A stretch of DNA of 64,000 nt. Origin: Coriolopsis trogii. Lineage: Eukaryota > Basidiomycota > Agaricomycetes > Polyporales > Polyporaceae. The position numbers and the translations under genes are program-made. How positions within the stretch are numbered: the first letter of the stretch is position 1; each line of letters starts with the position of its first letter. The DNA lies in assembly GCA_020543525.1 (NCBI GenBank), contig JAHYIO010000031.1, positions 1,054,001 through 1,118,000 of the forward strand, written 5' to 3'. This document shows positions 1 to 11,624 of this stretch, in pieces. The notes below the pieces were generated by a model. That model saw only the letters and a program-made list of their open reading frames with translations. It made no database searches and was not told the DNA's origin.

Positions 1-1
1 C

Positions 2-1510
2 GACATAATACACCGGACGAACTTGTCAAGGACACTGCAGACAATCGCAGCAGAAGGTCCAGAAGCCTTTTACAAAGGTCCAATAGCAGACGCCATCGTG
101 AATAAGGTTCGCGACACCGGAGGCATCCTTTCACACGAAGATCTCGAGAATTACGAGGTGCAGGTGAAGCACGCGCTGCAGGGGTCATACCGCGGTCGCA
201 AGGTTTACACGCCACACGCTCCGACTTCAGGCCCTGTTCTCATCCACATGCTGAATGTAATGGAGCATTACCCAGAATTGCTCGGCGATGGACGCACGGT
301 GCTGAATGTCCACAGACTCGTGGAGGCTATGAAATGTGCGTATCCGTCAACCGACCATTACATGTTAGCTTGCTGATTCCTATCCTAGTTGGTTTTGCTG
401 CTCGGTATGTCATATGCATGCTCAAGACCACATTGTCTGACAGGAGGCGTAGGACGAGGATCGGGGATCCTGCATTCCATGACCAGGTCGAGCGTATCCT
501 TGAGATACCTACCGAGGAATACGCTGACGCAGTTTTCGCGAATATCACTGACGTAGGTGACGATTGGACTGTGACTGTCTCCACTTGCTGACGCATGTAT
601 AGGACCGCACACACTCACCGGAGTATTACAATCCGATCTACGACGTTGTCGTCGACCATGGAACAGTGAGTGATATGACCTTCTTGAGTGTGTGCATGGA
701 GTTCATATGGGTTCATGATCAGAGTCATTCCTCCATTGTGGACAAAGATGGCATGGCTGTCTCATTAACGACAACCGTGAACCTGGTCTTTGGATCTGCC
801 GTCATGGACCCCGTGACTGGGGTCATTCTGAACGATGAGGTTTGTGAGATGCCATGCGTATGGATGTGTGGCACATTTCGGGCTCACGCGATCACAGATG
901 GACGATTTCTCCACACCCGGAACACCCAATGCATTCGGACTCTACCCTTCGCCATGTATGTAGACACACGCGCAAGTCCTTTCGTTCACCACTGACAACT
1001 CTGCAGACAACTACCCTGAACCTGGGAAGCGACCATTGTCATCCACTACGCCCACGATCTTAGAGCATGAGGATGGGTCGTTCTATGCAGCCATAGGAGG
1101 CTCTGGCGGCTCTCGCATTTTTCCGGCGGTCTTCCAGGTGCTCTTGAACCTGGACTGGGGCATGGACGTGAGTGCTGCCATTGAGTACGGTCGTCTCCAC
1201 GATCAACTCTTCCCGACCATGGTGGATGCGGACGACACCTTGCCACCTGATGTCATTGAGGGGCTGAAGGAAAGAGGGCACAACGTCACCGGTGAGTCCT
1301 GCTTCAGGCGTTTGTTCGGATGCTCGCTGACAGGGCCTAGTGGCGAGTTCGACTCGCATAGCTGCTGTCATCCAGGCTGTAGCCAAATTCAACAGCACTA
1401 TATACGGTGAGTGTGCTGTTGATGCTCTACCGGCATGAAATGGCTCATGACTTTGTACAACGACAGCTGCAAGCGATTCGAGGAAGAACGGCATCGCAGC
1501 GGGCTATTAA
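2..1510 (+). CDS. Gamma-glutamyltransferase (glutathione hydrolase), 5'-truncated by window edge
   Basis: This is the C-terminal part of a gamma-glutamyltranspeptidase, which removes or transfers the gamma-glutamyl group of glutathione. It reads in frame from base 2, and the N-terminus lies outside the window. Splicing joins blocks typical of the family: [14 protein letters not shown], then [13 protein letters not shown], then [16 protein letters not shown], then [14 protein letters not shown], then GGSGGSRI. The Thr of HGT-SHSS sits where the autocatalytic N-terminal nucleophile of the small subunit is expected, so this fragment should hold the end of the large subunit and the whole small subunit. 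The terminal exon gives [13 protein letters not shown] and stop, a usual family ending. One exon is only 16 bases (389-404). The identity is firm; the cellular location cannot be judged without the N-terminus. Confidence 0.9.
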
Positions 1511-2004
1511 CTCTATGCGTTATTGTAGTGACCCATTCTAGACCATGCATACCACTACCACACATACTGCATGACGGGTTTTTTGTCATGTATGGCTGTC
1601 CTGGATCCAAGCCACAGACTCAGACACGAGGTATAGGTACCCGTCGAGATGCGGTCCGGGACATATACTTCTTGTCACGTGTACGTGATTCTCTGTTCCA
1701 CACTCCAACACGGTTACTCTTCTTCCTCTTCTCTACTTCTGTCCTACCTTCCAGTACCTTGCGACCAGAATCGTGGCTTTGTGCCGGACAGATGGAACGA
1801 ATAGCTGGTTCCAAGACGCTCACGGGACCCTTGGGAGCATGCCTTAGGCGGGATAAACCCCGCTTAAATACTCGCGGTCCGCGCGCGAAGTAATGCCGAA
1901 ACGAGGTCCTGATGACCTCTATGTGATTCACTAATAGATCGCACAGGTATAAGAGACGGCGATGTCTACGTGGACTCTTGGTACATTCTCCATCCACTGT
2001 CAGT
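1511..2004. other. Intergenic, transferase 3' end to mannanase promoter
   Basis: No gene is supported here. The right half should be the mannanase promoter and is described separately. Confidence 0.6.
1858..1871 (+). promoter_or_regulatory. Candidate mannanase core promoter: CreA-like site next to TATA-like box
   Basis: The complement of CCCCGC (1858-1863) fits the SYGGRG consensus of the carbon catabolite repressor CreA/Cre1. A second GCGGG lies a few bases upstream in opposite orientation. TTAAATA follows directly, about 135 bases before the start codon. A repressor site fits a mannanase gene, but such short matches occur by chance. Confidence 0.3.
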
Positions 2005-4126
2005 ATGTTCGGCACTGGTTTGGTTGCTCTTGCTGTCGCGCTCGCACCGATTGTGAGCGCAGCGGCTCCAGAATGGGGACAGGTGCGTTCTTTCTTATTG
2101 TCCAATGTATAAGAGTCTATCATTGACGTGCGTTATACATAGTGCGGAGGAATTGGCTGGACTGGTGATACCAGTACGTACTCCTAACCTACAGTCCGAG
2201 AGTTCCGTCTCGATCAACGTCTGACCGGACGCTTTGTAGCCTGTGTTGCGGGAACCGTGTGCACAGTCCAGAATGCGTACTACTCGCAATGTCTGCCTTC
2301 GGCTAGCGCACCTACTACTACTGCGCCCACGACCACCGTTGCTCCGCCCACTACGACGACCGGCCCCACTACTACTGTCGCACCTCCGGCAGCGACGGGA
2401 TTCGTTAAAGTTTCGGGCCAAAAGTTCACCCTGAACGGGGCGACGTATCCCCTCGTTGGGTGAGACCTCTGCGATGACGTTGCAATATGCGCACTGACTG
2501 ACGATGGAGAATAGTGCCAACTCGTACTGGGTCGGGCTCATGGGATACAGCACGGCCAACATGAACCAAGCGTTTGCCGATATCGCTCAGGCGGGCGGGA
2601 CAACCGTCCGGACCTGGTAAGCCTTTGAGACACGGTCTCGCTGAGGTCCGTGTCCAGCGGCTGACCAGACATGTCCTCGCATGTAATAGGGGGTTCAATG
2701 ACGTGACGTCCGCGAACGGCATTTACTATCAGCTCTGGGCTAATGGAAAGCCTACGATTAACACCGGCGCGACTGGTCTGCAAAACTTCGGTGAGCACCA
2801 GAAACGCTAGCACTCCTGCACCCTTGTCCTCACTAACATCTGCTTTCCCCCTTCAGACAACGTCATCGCGGCGGCGAAGGCTAACGGTATCAGGCTTATA
2901 GTCGCTCTGTGAGTGAGCTTGTGAGCTTGGTATGATGTCTGTGCTGAGTGTATTGACCTACCTGCTCGTGGATACATAGGACGAACAACTGGAGCGACTA
3001 TGGAGGTATGGACGTGTATGTGTCGCAGATCACCGGAAGCAAGAACCACGATCTGTTCTATACGGATGCGAACGTTATTGTGAGCAGCCCATCTAGGTAA
3101 GAAACAGGAAGATGTCTGACTCGACTCGAATGACGCTCTAGGCTGCGTTCAAGAACTACGTGCAGACCTTTGTCACCCGTTACAAGAACGAGCCCACGAT
3201 CCTCGGTTGGGAGCTCGCAAACGAGCCGAGGTGCAGAGGCAGCACTGGGTATGTTCTCATGCTCGTAGCTGTGTAGCGTTGCTGATGTTAGTGCATCGCG
3301 TCTATAGAACTAGCAGTGGTTCTTGCACCACTGCGACGATCACGAAGTGGGCGAGCGATATATCCGCGTTCATCAAGTCGATCGACTCCAACCACCTCGT
3401 GGCCATTGGAGACGAAGGGTTCTTCAACGACCCCGGCAACCCGAGCTACCCTTACCAGTCAGTATCATAATCGTCGATCTGAGGTAGATTGCTAACATGT
3501 TCTGTAGGGGCTCGGAAGGTATCGATTTCAATGCAAACATTAACATCAGCACTATTGACTTCGGTACCGCCCATGTGAGTGCATGTATGCGTGTTAGTTG
3601 TGACGCGACCTGAACATACTCTCCTGCACTGCAGTTGTACCCTGTCAGTATACTCCTCCTCTCGAGCGACAGTGCGATCGTACTGACTTCACCCTCAGGA
3701 GAGCTGGGGTCAGACTACCGACCCTGTCGGCTGGGGCTCGCAATGGATCTCAGACCACGCGGCGTCTGGGAAGGCCGTTAACAAGCCTGTCATTCTCGAG
3801 GAGTTCGGTGTGACCAACAACCAAGCTACCACGTACACGGCTTGGTACAACACGATCCTGACTTCCGGCCTTGCCGGCGATCTCATCTGGTACGTGAGAC
3901 ATTGCGTGTCGCACGCATCTCGGACACTCATGGCAATCCGCTGCAGGCAAGCGGGCTCGCACTTCTCGACCGGGTCCACTCCGGACGACGGGTACGCGGT
4001 ACGTTTCTGCCGGTGCACATATCGGAATTGTTGTTTCACTGCTGACATGAGGCGTAGATATATCCCGATGACCCGGTGTTTCCTATCGAGTCCCAGCACA
4101 ATGCGGCGATGAAGGCAAGAGCATGA
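2005..4126 (+). CDS. Secreted endo-beta-1,4-mannanase, CBM1 plus GH5 (subfamily 7 type)
   Basis: The product should cut beta-1,4-mannan backbones in plant cell walls outside the cell. The start at 2005 gives a signal peptide ([20 protein letters not shown]). A fungal CBM1 cellulose-binding module with four cysteines follows ([12 protein letters not shown], then VAGTVC, then NAYYSQC). A Pro/Thr linker of repeated [12 protein letters not shown] units leads to the catalytic domain. [12 protein letters not shown] carries the acid/base Glu and [11 protein letters not shown] carries the nucleophile Glu of clan GH-A. TTVRTWGFND and the many Trp residues suit subfamily 7 mannanases such as Phanerochaete Man5. 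About eleven introns are needed, and the protein ends KARA-stop. Nothing disrupts it. A cellulase role is less likely because of the GH5_7-like blocks. Confidence 0.9.
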
Positions 4127-4644
4127 AAAGAGAGTGTGCCACACTGCTTGGATACTATTTTCCACAATTTCACGGGCTTTTTGGGCAGCCGCTGGTTGGT
4201 GACGTCACCGTTTGGTAGCCACGTGGATGCAGGCTCTTGGTCGGTCCCGACTCGGAGTTCGCTCTCTTGCCCAGGCAGGCACTGAGCAGCTTGCATCCGA
4301 GTCTGATTGTCTGCTTGTATGCGTGTCTGTCGGCACGACCTCGCCAAAATCAATGACTCCATCCATCTACTATTGCTTCCAGACCGACTGCGTACTTATG
4401 AACATGCACTGGTGCGTGAGCAGTCTCAGGCTGGACTTCCGGAGTGCTGACAACCTCGTTGCGAACGAGTCTGAACATCGAGTGCTGACAATGGCAGATC
4501 CGCATGTCAGCCTCCGACCGTATATGAGTGGAACCTCTGGGGTCGCTACTCTTCACCTATCCTGCCCTCTTGCCACGATTTGCTTGACACGCAGCCCGCA
4601 TAACTTGCCGCTTTATCTTGACTGTTGTGCACTGCTATAACACG
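4127..4644. other. Intergenic
   Basis: This holds the mannanase 3' flank and the promoter of the next gene. The short open frames here have no splice support and no recognisable similarity. Confidence 0.5.
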
Positions 4645-5597
4645 ATGCCGAGCTCTACTACCGAAAGCTTCCGCGACAACGAGCTTGCTACTTGCACCTT
4701 TTCGACGCCTTTTGGACTCCCGTTCTTCGGCTGGACCGACAACGGAGAGTACCGGAAGTTCTCGATGGCGGAACTCCGCGACCAATACCAGGCTTGGGAA
4801 CAACACCTCCAGTGTGAGTCCCTCATCTACTTCGCTCAGCTTGAGGATGCCTGAACTGACCTGTGTCCGGATGTAGCCTTGAAGCCCCAGTTGCCCAGCT
4901 GGGATGACGAGATGGAAGAACAGCTCTATGAGCAAGACGTCGAGGAGTACATCGTCGAGGCTGATGCCCATGAAGTCTCCGATGCTCTCCTCACCCCCGC
5001 AGCCCCTCAGACGTCTATCATCTTGATGATCACCGACGCCGACACCGAAAAGTCGACTGTCGTCGCCACCATTGCCCTCGAGGTGGTTGATGCCTCTGCC
5101 CAACTGTCCCTGGCGGTCGGAGATGAAGCGGACTGCAGCTGCGACATTGACGACTTTGCCCCCGCAGAGGTGACATCGACTTTCGGCACGGGCCTCCTCA
5201 GACGCACCGTGAGCTCGTTCAATATCTTCATGGGGGAAGAGGAGGACGAGGACACTGAGGAGGAACGTGAAGTTGAGTCATTGCTTGTCGGCGTTGAGGA
5301 GGAGGAACGTGATGAGAAGGAGAACGCGGGGAGGAGTGTGGTGGTGCCAGTAGTGGCGGAGAAGAGGAAGTTAATGGAAGGATCGGAGAACGCGTGCGCA
5401 TCGTCTGTGGGCAGGGTACGTCTCTATCCCAGGTCCTCTTCGAGTCACTTCTGACTAGTATCGACATTCAGGTAACGCCTAAGGACGCGGAGCCCGAGGA
5501 GAAGAAGGCGGTCAGGAAATCTGAACGTCTTCGCAATGCCCTCGAGTCCCGTCCCAAGACAAGACGCGCATTCACTTCGATCACGAATGCTTTCTAG
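4645..5597 (+). CDS. Acidic protein of unknown function
   Basis: I do not recognise this protein. Two introns (4814-4876 and 5416-5471) have clean ends and give 277 residues in frame. The start is the Met of MPSSTTESFRDNELATC. The N-terminal third is ordinary (TPFGLPFFGWTDNGEYRKFS). The middle is strongly acidic, including GEEEDEDTEEEREVES, and the C-terminus is basic (KKAVRKSERLRNALESRPKT). That charge pattern, with a basic tail that could serve as a nuclear signal, suggests a nuclear or chromatin-linked protein, but this is only inference. Several spliceable-looking segments continue downstream (about 5600-5900) with no open frame, so the 3' UTR may be spliced. Confidence 0.6.
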
Positions 5598-6471
5598 TTG
5601 CTAAGTGAGTACTCATATACATCATCCCTCAATCCTTGACTTATTGTCGTCCGATAGGACCTATCTCAGCTTCGAGGAGTCTTCTTCACGCAAGAGCTCC
5701 ACAATGCTCAGTAGGCCCTATTTTCTTCACTTCAATCATTGTAATAGGCTCTCATGTCTCTTCAGACTCTGAGCCGGAGCTCAAACCCGGACACAAGCAC
5801 GAGTGAGAGAGGGAAGGCTTCCGGTTTGAGCCACCACTCCGGAGGCTGACTTTTGATCACATAGGACAGGGGAGGTCCCTTCCCTGCACAGGTGAGTACC
5901 TCAACCACTCTTTTCTCGAGGGAGGGACTTCGGTCCTGGCGCAAACCTCTTCGTGGTCCTCGAGACGAGTACCCATTGATGCTACTGCGTCAGTGGGGAA
6001 ACCAAAATGCGCTGTTTTTGTCTCAGGTAGCACATGTATACGTTGTCTTTGCGTGAGTATGAGTGCGATGGTCTGTCTCAAGCGTCGGATGTCAGTGTTT
6101 CGCCTTATGATCTGCGGCGAAAACAGTTGCCCTGTTGCTGCAGCTGTCAACTCATGACGGATAAATTTCGAAGGTCTCACCTCTCACCCTCTTTCGCTCT
6201 GTGTTCCAACTATCAAGCCATAGCCGAGCAGCAGTCGTCCACAATAGATTTACCGAGTCATCTTTAGTCGTGTGTTATTCTCTTTACCATCGTCACTCGT
6301 CCTCTCCCCTGTGGTGTGTCGTGCACTAAGTATCTGTTTTTGTGGCGTGGACAGTGGCGCGGTGCTATGGGCATATCCTACGCTATGAAATGGCATGTTG
6401 GGAGCTGTTGCGGTGCCTCCGTACACTATTCCAGCGCATAGCTAGTCAATATCCTGTCATCGTGCTTCTAC
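5598..6471. other. Intergenic or 3' UTR
   Basis: GT...AG pairs suggest introns up to about 5900, but no open frame links them. Nothing else was recognised. Confidence 0.4.
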
Positions 6472-6748
6472 ATGTCGCGTTCTGCGACTGCATTGAATGC
6501 TGAGGCGGCGTATAACTTGCTTCGCCATAACCCGACAGAGTGGCCCCCGAAGACGTATGCACAGTTCACACTAGGTATCGAGAGACTGTTCAAGGGTAAG
6601 TGGGTGATCTAAACACACGGATTGCTGCCGCAGTTGGATCCGCAAGCCGTCGAAGATCACTCGGCGCTTGGGCGCTCACTGGAATGGGGCAAGCAAGTAC
6701 TTTCAGTCTGATGATTCGGAGACGCCACCTCCATGCATCCGACTATAA
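6472..6748 (+). pseudogene. Small protein gene with apparent frame breaks
   Basis: Three stretches read like one short protein. They are a first exon from ATG 6472 (NPTEWPPKTYAQFTLGIERL), a second stretch from 6634 after a CAG acceptor (LDPQAVEDHSALGRSLEWGK), and a tail SDDSETPPPCIRL ending at 6748. They do not join in frame. The donor reads AAGGGTAAGT, one G more than the AAG/GTAAGT that would keep the frame, and one extra base lies before the tail. The gap would also be a very short intron (38 bases). It could be a decayed gene, a gene with base-call errors, or a wrong model. I do not know its function. Confidence 0.35.
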
Positions 6749-6968
6749 CCTTCACCATCGCAAGTCGCCTGGGCAAGTTGGCTTTTGGCGCAAGTGACCG
6801 CCTCTCCACTATGTTTACCCTCCTCTGGTTTGCCCTTGCGCAGCCAGCCTCCGTCCGCGCGGTTGGTCTCGCCCCACACTCGGAGCTGCCAGCCTCACGA
6901 TACTCGTCCAGTTGATTGTCGATCGCTTTCTACATGATGTCCACGACCACGACAGGGAATAGAACAAG

Positions 6969-8176
6969 ATGTTCGGACCCTCTCATCAGCATCATCACTG
7001 GCTGTATGTTTGGGTACCACTCGTCGGGGCGTTGGTTTGGTTTGGTGCGCGCCCTTCCACCGCTGACTTGGCAGTCTTGAGAGTCCTCATTCAAGCGTTC
7101 AAACAAGGCTGACATCGAAATATGCAGGCGCACTTTGGGCCATGCTCATCACATGGCTCGCAAGCGGCCGGCCAAAGTACGCCACGCAGGAGGGCAGCAT
7201 CGCCTACATCTCGGACGTCGGCGCGGAGAAACTCAAGCCGCTCTTCATCGTGGCCTGCTCAATCACGGGCGTGTCATTCTTCCTCACCCTCATAATCGAG
7301 CGGTGGTTGAGGCACTCTGGCAGGTGCGTCACTTTTTGTGCTATATCTTGAAGGGGCGACCTCTGACATCGAGTGGCATAGGCTTGCGGCTGGTATGTGT
7401 CGGAGGGAGCGCGTGATCTCGACCCTGGCCATCGCGGGGTCGTTTATCGGAGGTTGCGGCCTCATCCTCCTTTCCATCTTTGACACGAAGCGACACACGA
7501 ATCTCCATCGACTCTTCCTCCTCATTTTCGTCATGGGCGTGGGGTTGAGTGCGATCTTCACGGTTTCGGAGGTAAGAAAGCTTTTCTTTTCCTGCAGAGG
7601 TCGAGGGTACGCGCTGACATCTTCTCAGTACTGGTGGATTAGCCGCGACTTCGTGGAAATCAGGAGACTGCGCGCGGCCTACATCGCCAAGGGCGTCATC
7701 GCCGGAATCCTCCTCCTATTCGCCATCGCCTTCGCGGTGCTTTTCTTTGAAGCGCCTGAAGCAGGAGGTATGCGTCTCTGTTGCTTTCCACATCTTGTGT
7801 GCTGCTTGCTGATCACGAGCACTACGCTATAGCCATTGTTGAATGGATCAACGCCTTCGGCTTTACGTTCTATCTCTTGACGTTTTTCTGGGACCTACGA
7901 ATGTCGATGGGCATCCATAGGGGCGAGCCTTCACGTCAGCGGCTGCTCGTGATGCGGCAGAATGACGAAGGAATCGCTGCCGCGCGTGGGGCGAAAGTAG
8001 CCGGCGGTGGCGGCGTGCCTCCCCCGGGCGTGGATATGCATGCGCATAGCGATCACCATAGCGGTGCTGCAGGATCCGACGGCTTTGCACCAATGGGCAA
8101 CGGATATCACGCGAAGAACAACGCACGAGCTGCCACGAACGGACATGCCGCGTATGCCCCTGCTACCCACTACTAG
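6969..8176 (+). CDS. Frag1/DRAM/Sfk1 family membrane protein
   Basis: The spliced product has 314 residues. Introns are 7045-7127, 7324-7381, 7572-7628 and 7768-7832. It has about six membrane segments, among them HHWLYVWVPLVGALVWFGAL, FIVACSITGVSFFLTLIIE, VISTLAIAGSFIGGCGLILL, LFLLIFVMGVGLSAIF and GVIAGILLLFAIAFAVLFFE. IFDTKRHTNLHRLFLLIF is the DxxxHxxxH-type block characteristic of the Frag1/DRAM/Sfk1 domain. Family members act in GPI-anchor remodelling (PGAP2), autophagy (DRAM) or plasma-membrane lipid asymmetry (yeast Sfk1); which applies here is open. The tail after the last helix is hydrophilic and rich in Gly, His and Ala. Confidence 0.8.
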
Positions 8177-8801
8177 GACATCTCTGAAGCACGTAATTGA
8201 AGAGTCTCTGGACACAGGCTGTCGCTGGACGCGATGGCTGGTGCAAGGCTGGTGTACAATTTCATCCTTAGATATCGCTTTTAGTGCTGTACCGGCGTAT
8301 TATCCTACCGTATCTTGGCACTAGAGATCACACGCGCTTTTGTATTTCTTGAAACAAATAGACTTTGGCCAAGTGGTGTGAAGTATCCTTTGTCGCTAGT
8401 AGGTACGACACTTTGTTGTGCGCCTAAGTCTTCGGGTAACCACGTGCGCGCAGCGGTGTTGGGTTCGAGTGAGCTCGTCTCGACTGAGTCTCTTTCTACT
8501 TTTGCCTCTGAATCAATCACTCTGAGCACTGCGAACGTATCAATCATCGGAATACACACTACGACCCCGCCGCACATGACATGCTCTCGTGATAGCTGCA
8601 TTCCTACTAGTCAGCAAAAGCCGTTCAGTGGGCTAGCGATTCCGAATTTTACTGGCCATTCGGAATTCGGGTGACCACTTGCGCACAGTATGAAGTCAAG
8701 GCCCGTCTCCTGCCGTCTCGAACTCCTGCAACTCCTGGGTATAAAGCTGGCTGCGGAAGCGATAGTTCTTGCCAACAATCCTCAAGCCATAATCCCCAAT
8801 C
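8177..8801. other. Intergenic
   Basis: I see no gene or repeat here. The right end should hold the promoter of the dioxygenase gene. Confidence 0.5.
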
Positions 8802-10109
8802 ATGCTCAAGACTCCGACAATGAGATGCGTCGCTCGCGCCTGTACCCCTGCCTCTCGCCTACGCCCCCGGTTCGTCCACGCTGCCAGTGCCTCTATCAAG
8901 CTACCCCTGTCGACGTCTTCTGGCGCTTCGGCGAGATCGCTCTCAGTTGTGGCGACATCTTCTCCTCCTGACGTCGTCCCTGAGGCCGCCTTCGTGTCGC
9001 GCGCCGCTGCGAAGAACATACCCCCCGCGGAACCATGGCGTCGTCACGTCAGTCAGGATGCCGGAACACCCACCGTCTTCTCTTTCTTCGAGAAGGCTAC
9101 GGCAACCTGGCAGTTTATCGTAGTCGACCCAGCGACGTCCGAGGCCGTCATCATCGACAGCGTCTTGGACTATGACCCCGCCTCGGGTTCGATCACGACC
9201 TCCACCGCAGATGGCCTCGTCTCGTTCGTAGAGAAGAATGGCTTGAAGGTCACGAGGATCCTGTACGTGTGTGGCCGAACGTGTATCTCGCATTTGTCAG
9301 AGACGTTTACATGCACCCCTGCAGTGAAACTCATGCACACGCGGATCACCTGACTGCGGCGCAGTATCTCAAACAGCAGCTGAAGGGAAACGTGCCCGTA
9401 TGCATCGGCCGACGTATCAAGCAAGTCCAGCAAACATTTGCTCCTGTCTATGGCCTTGACTCGACGTCGCTTGATGATGCGTTTGACGTCTACTTCGAGG
9501 ATAATGAGAAGTTCAAGCTTGGCTCTTTGTTATGCGAGGTCTTGCACCTCCCCGGGCACACCCCTGACCACGTCGGATTCGTCATCGGCAAGGCGGTGTT
9601 CACGGGCGATTCCATCTTCAACGTGAGTTTCTTCTACGACACCTACCCGGCCTCCTCTCATGATCCTCGCAGCCGGATGTGGGTTCTGCCCGTGCGGACT
9701 TCCCAGGCGGGGACGTTGAGATGCTATACTCGGTAAGATCCTTCCATCTCCCCGAGCCCATTGGTTTCAAGAACCTAATAAGCTATTATTGCATCAGTCC
9801 ATGCAACGCCTGTTGTCCCTGCCCGAAGACTATCGCCTGTACGTCGGGCACGACTACCCACAGAACCGCGATCAGACATGCTTCTCCACCGTCGCGGACC
9901 AGCGCGCGAAGAACAAGCACGTCAGAGTCGGCACAGATGCATCGTCGTTCATCCAGTGGAGGAAGGAGCGCGATGCCGTGCTAGGCGCCCCGCGGCTACT
10001 GCACCCGGCGCTACAGGTCAACATCCGGGCAGGCAGACTTCCGCCGCCCGACGCAGAGGGCAGAGTGTTCTTGCGTACTCCCGTCCGAGCTGATGTTGAC
10101 TTGCAGTAG
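8802..10109 (+). CDS. Mitochondrial persulfide dioxygenase-like protein (ETHE1 type, metallo-beta-lactamase fold)
   Basis: The 376-residue product should oxidise glutathione persulfide to sulfite in mitochondrial sulfide detoxification. The N-terminus is rich in Arg, Ser and Ala with few acids (RCVARACTPASRLRPRF), as in mitochondrial presequences. Introns are 9263-9324, 9623-9672 and 9733-9797. The joined exons give ETHAHADHLTAAQYLK, the HxHxDH metal site; LHLPGHTPDHVGFVIG, a second His ligand; FTGDSIF, the Asp ligand; and RLYVGHDYPQN, the last His. The order FSFFEKATATWQFIVVDP at the start of the domain and the VGSARADF block are usual for ETHE1-like enzymes rather than glyoxalase II. A plain hydrolase function cannot be excluded. 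Confidence 0.87.
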
Positions 10110-10589
10110 ATGGTACCGGCCATCCCGATCATGTGGTGGATACGGCTTCTCATAATGCCATCTCTCGCTTCTTATTGCCGCTTTATCTCGAAGCTCGATC
10201 ATCCGTCCGGAGTGAGACACTTGGTCTCGGTCGACTCCGCCAAGAGTGCCCGGTTGTGGACCGACAATTATGGACGCATATGAGATGCAACGCGCTACTG
10301 CTTGAGACGGCGGTGCGTCGGTGGCAGTGCCGACAGATTGCAATACTGGAAGCTCGACGGCTCGGACTCGACGGGCACGCAGCTCGCCTAGTAGGGGGAA
10401 TCCTTCCCCTGGCCATCGACAAATACGGACGACCGTTGATCTTAGCAACGCCTGACTCGATTCATGACCGGCACCAGTGGCTGTCGCATGTCACGTATAG
10501 TCAGTCTCCTGGTACATAAGTCACGGGCCTAACGTTCGTCTCAGATATAAGTATGATCGACTTGAAGCTCACGCTGTACACGAGCATCG
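10110..10589. other. Intergenic
   Basis: No gene is supported. Open frames on both strands lack introns, homology and plausible composition. Confidence 0.5.
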
Positions 10590-11624
10590 ATGCATGTTTG
10601 CCCCACACCATTCTTGCGTTCCCTTCGCAGAGGCCTCGCATCTCCGTGCAGCATACATGATCTACCCCTCGAAATCTTGCAGCAAATCTTCACGGATGCG
10701 TGCACCGATGGAGGGTACACTGGTACCTCTTTGACGCTCGTCTCCAAGTTCTTCTACCATGCATCATATCCCGCCCGCTTCCGCTCTCTCTCTTTCGACT
10801 CTCTGCGCAAGATCGAACAGTTCCTCGTATACATCGAGAAGCGCGCCCGAGAACATCATCACACTGTCCCCGGGCCGAAGGTCCAGCATCTCCTCTTGTC
10901 ATTCCTCTCCCTCCCATCCTACGACTCTGATTCGCAGTCGGAGCACGATGATGTCCATATGTGGATCAAAGTGCGACGGCGCCGAGAACGGGAGAAGGCG
11001 AAATGGGACAAGCACTTTGCGCGCGTCGTGCCGAGTGTTCTCGCTCTCGTCGCGCCGCATCTAGAAACCCTTGTCCTGCTGCAATCCGACATGTTCGCGA
11101 TCCCGCCTATACGGCATACCCTTCCACGCCTGCGCGAGCTGACCCTCCTCACGGGTGCCTCAGCCATGCTCAACGGAGAGAGTGAAGCCCGGACCATGCC
11201 CATCGACGCTCTCAGTCGGAGCCCTCGCCCATCCGAACCCGCCAAGACCCAGACCCACACACTCCACCTTGCGCCATTTGACACGACCCTGCCCGAATGG
11301 ACTCCGCATTCCGTCCAATCCGAGGACACCAGGCCGCTCATTGACACCTCCTATCCCTCCGCCGCCGCCGCCGTACCTACACCTGCTACACCATCCCTCG
11401 GGTACCGACCTCTGGCGCCGCGATTCCCTGCGCTCGAGCGCTTGCATATTGTGTGCGGGCGGTATCGCGACTGGGATTTGCGCGAGCCGCTGGAATACCT
11501 GCCGCACCTTGCGCCTGCGCTGTGTCACTTGCGTATCTCGAACGTGAGGTATACGCACCAGCGAGGTGGAGACATCATGGCGTTTTTGCGCGAGGCCCTT
11601 GGCATCCCGCCGCTCTTAGCATGA
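10590..11624 (+). CDS. F-box domain protein
   Basis: A single exon encodes 344 residues. Residues about 20-65 (IHDLPLEILQQIFTDACTDG, then LTLVSKFFYHASYPARFRSL) fit the F-box, which docks to Skp1 in SCF ubiquitin ligases. The rest has leucine-rich stretches (VLALVAPHLETLVLLQSDM, PRLRELTLLTGAS) of the kind found in substrate-reading parts of Agaricomycete F-box proteins. A Pro/Ser/Thr-rich segment with alternating Ala sits near residue 250. Agaricomycetes carry large, fast-evolving F-box families, so the target cannot be inferred. Confidence 0.75.
   Translation: MHVCPTPFLRSLRRGLASPCSIHDLPLEILQQIFTDACTDGGYTGTSLTLVSKFFYHASYPARFRSLSFDSLRKIEQFLVYIEKRAREHHHTVPGPKVQHLLLSFLSLPSYDSDSQSEHDDVHMWIKVRRRREREKAKWDKHFARVVPSVLALVAPHLETLVLLQSDMFAIPPIRHTLPRLRELTLLTGASAMLNGESEARTMPIDALSRSPRPSEPAKTQTHTLHLAPFDTTLPEWTPHSVQSEDTRPLIDTSYPSAAAAVPTPATPSLGYRPLAPRFPALERLHIVCGRYRDWDLREPLEYLPHLAPALCHLRISNVRYTHQRGGDIMAFLREALGIPPLLA

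Noticed and set aside
2005..5597. Secondary-metabolite or carbohydrate gene cluster around the mannanase
   Set aside because: The neighbours (transferase, acidic protein, membrane protein) share no pathway with mannan breakdown, and no backbone enzyme is present.
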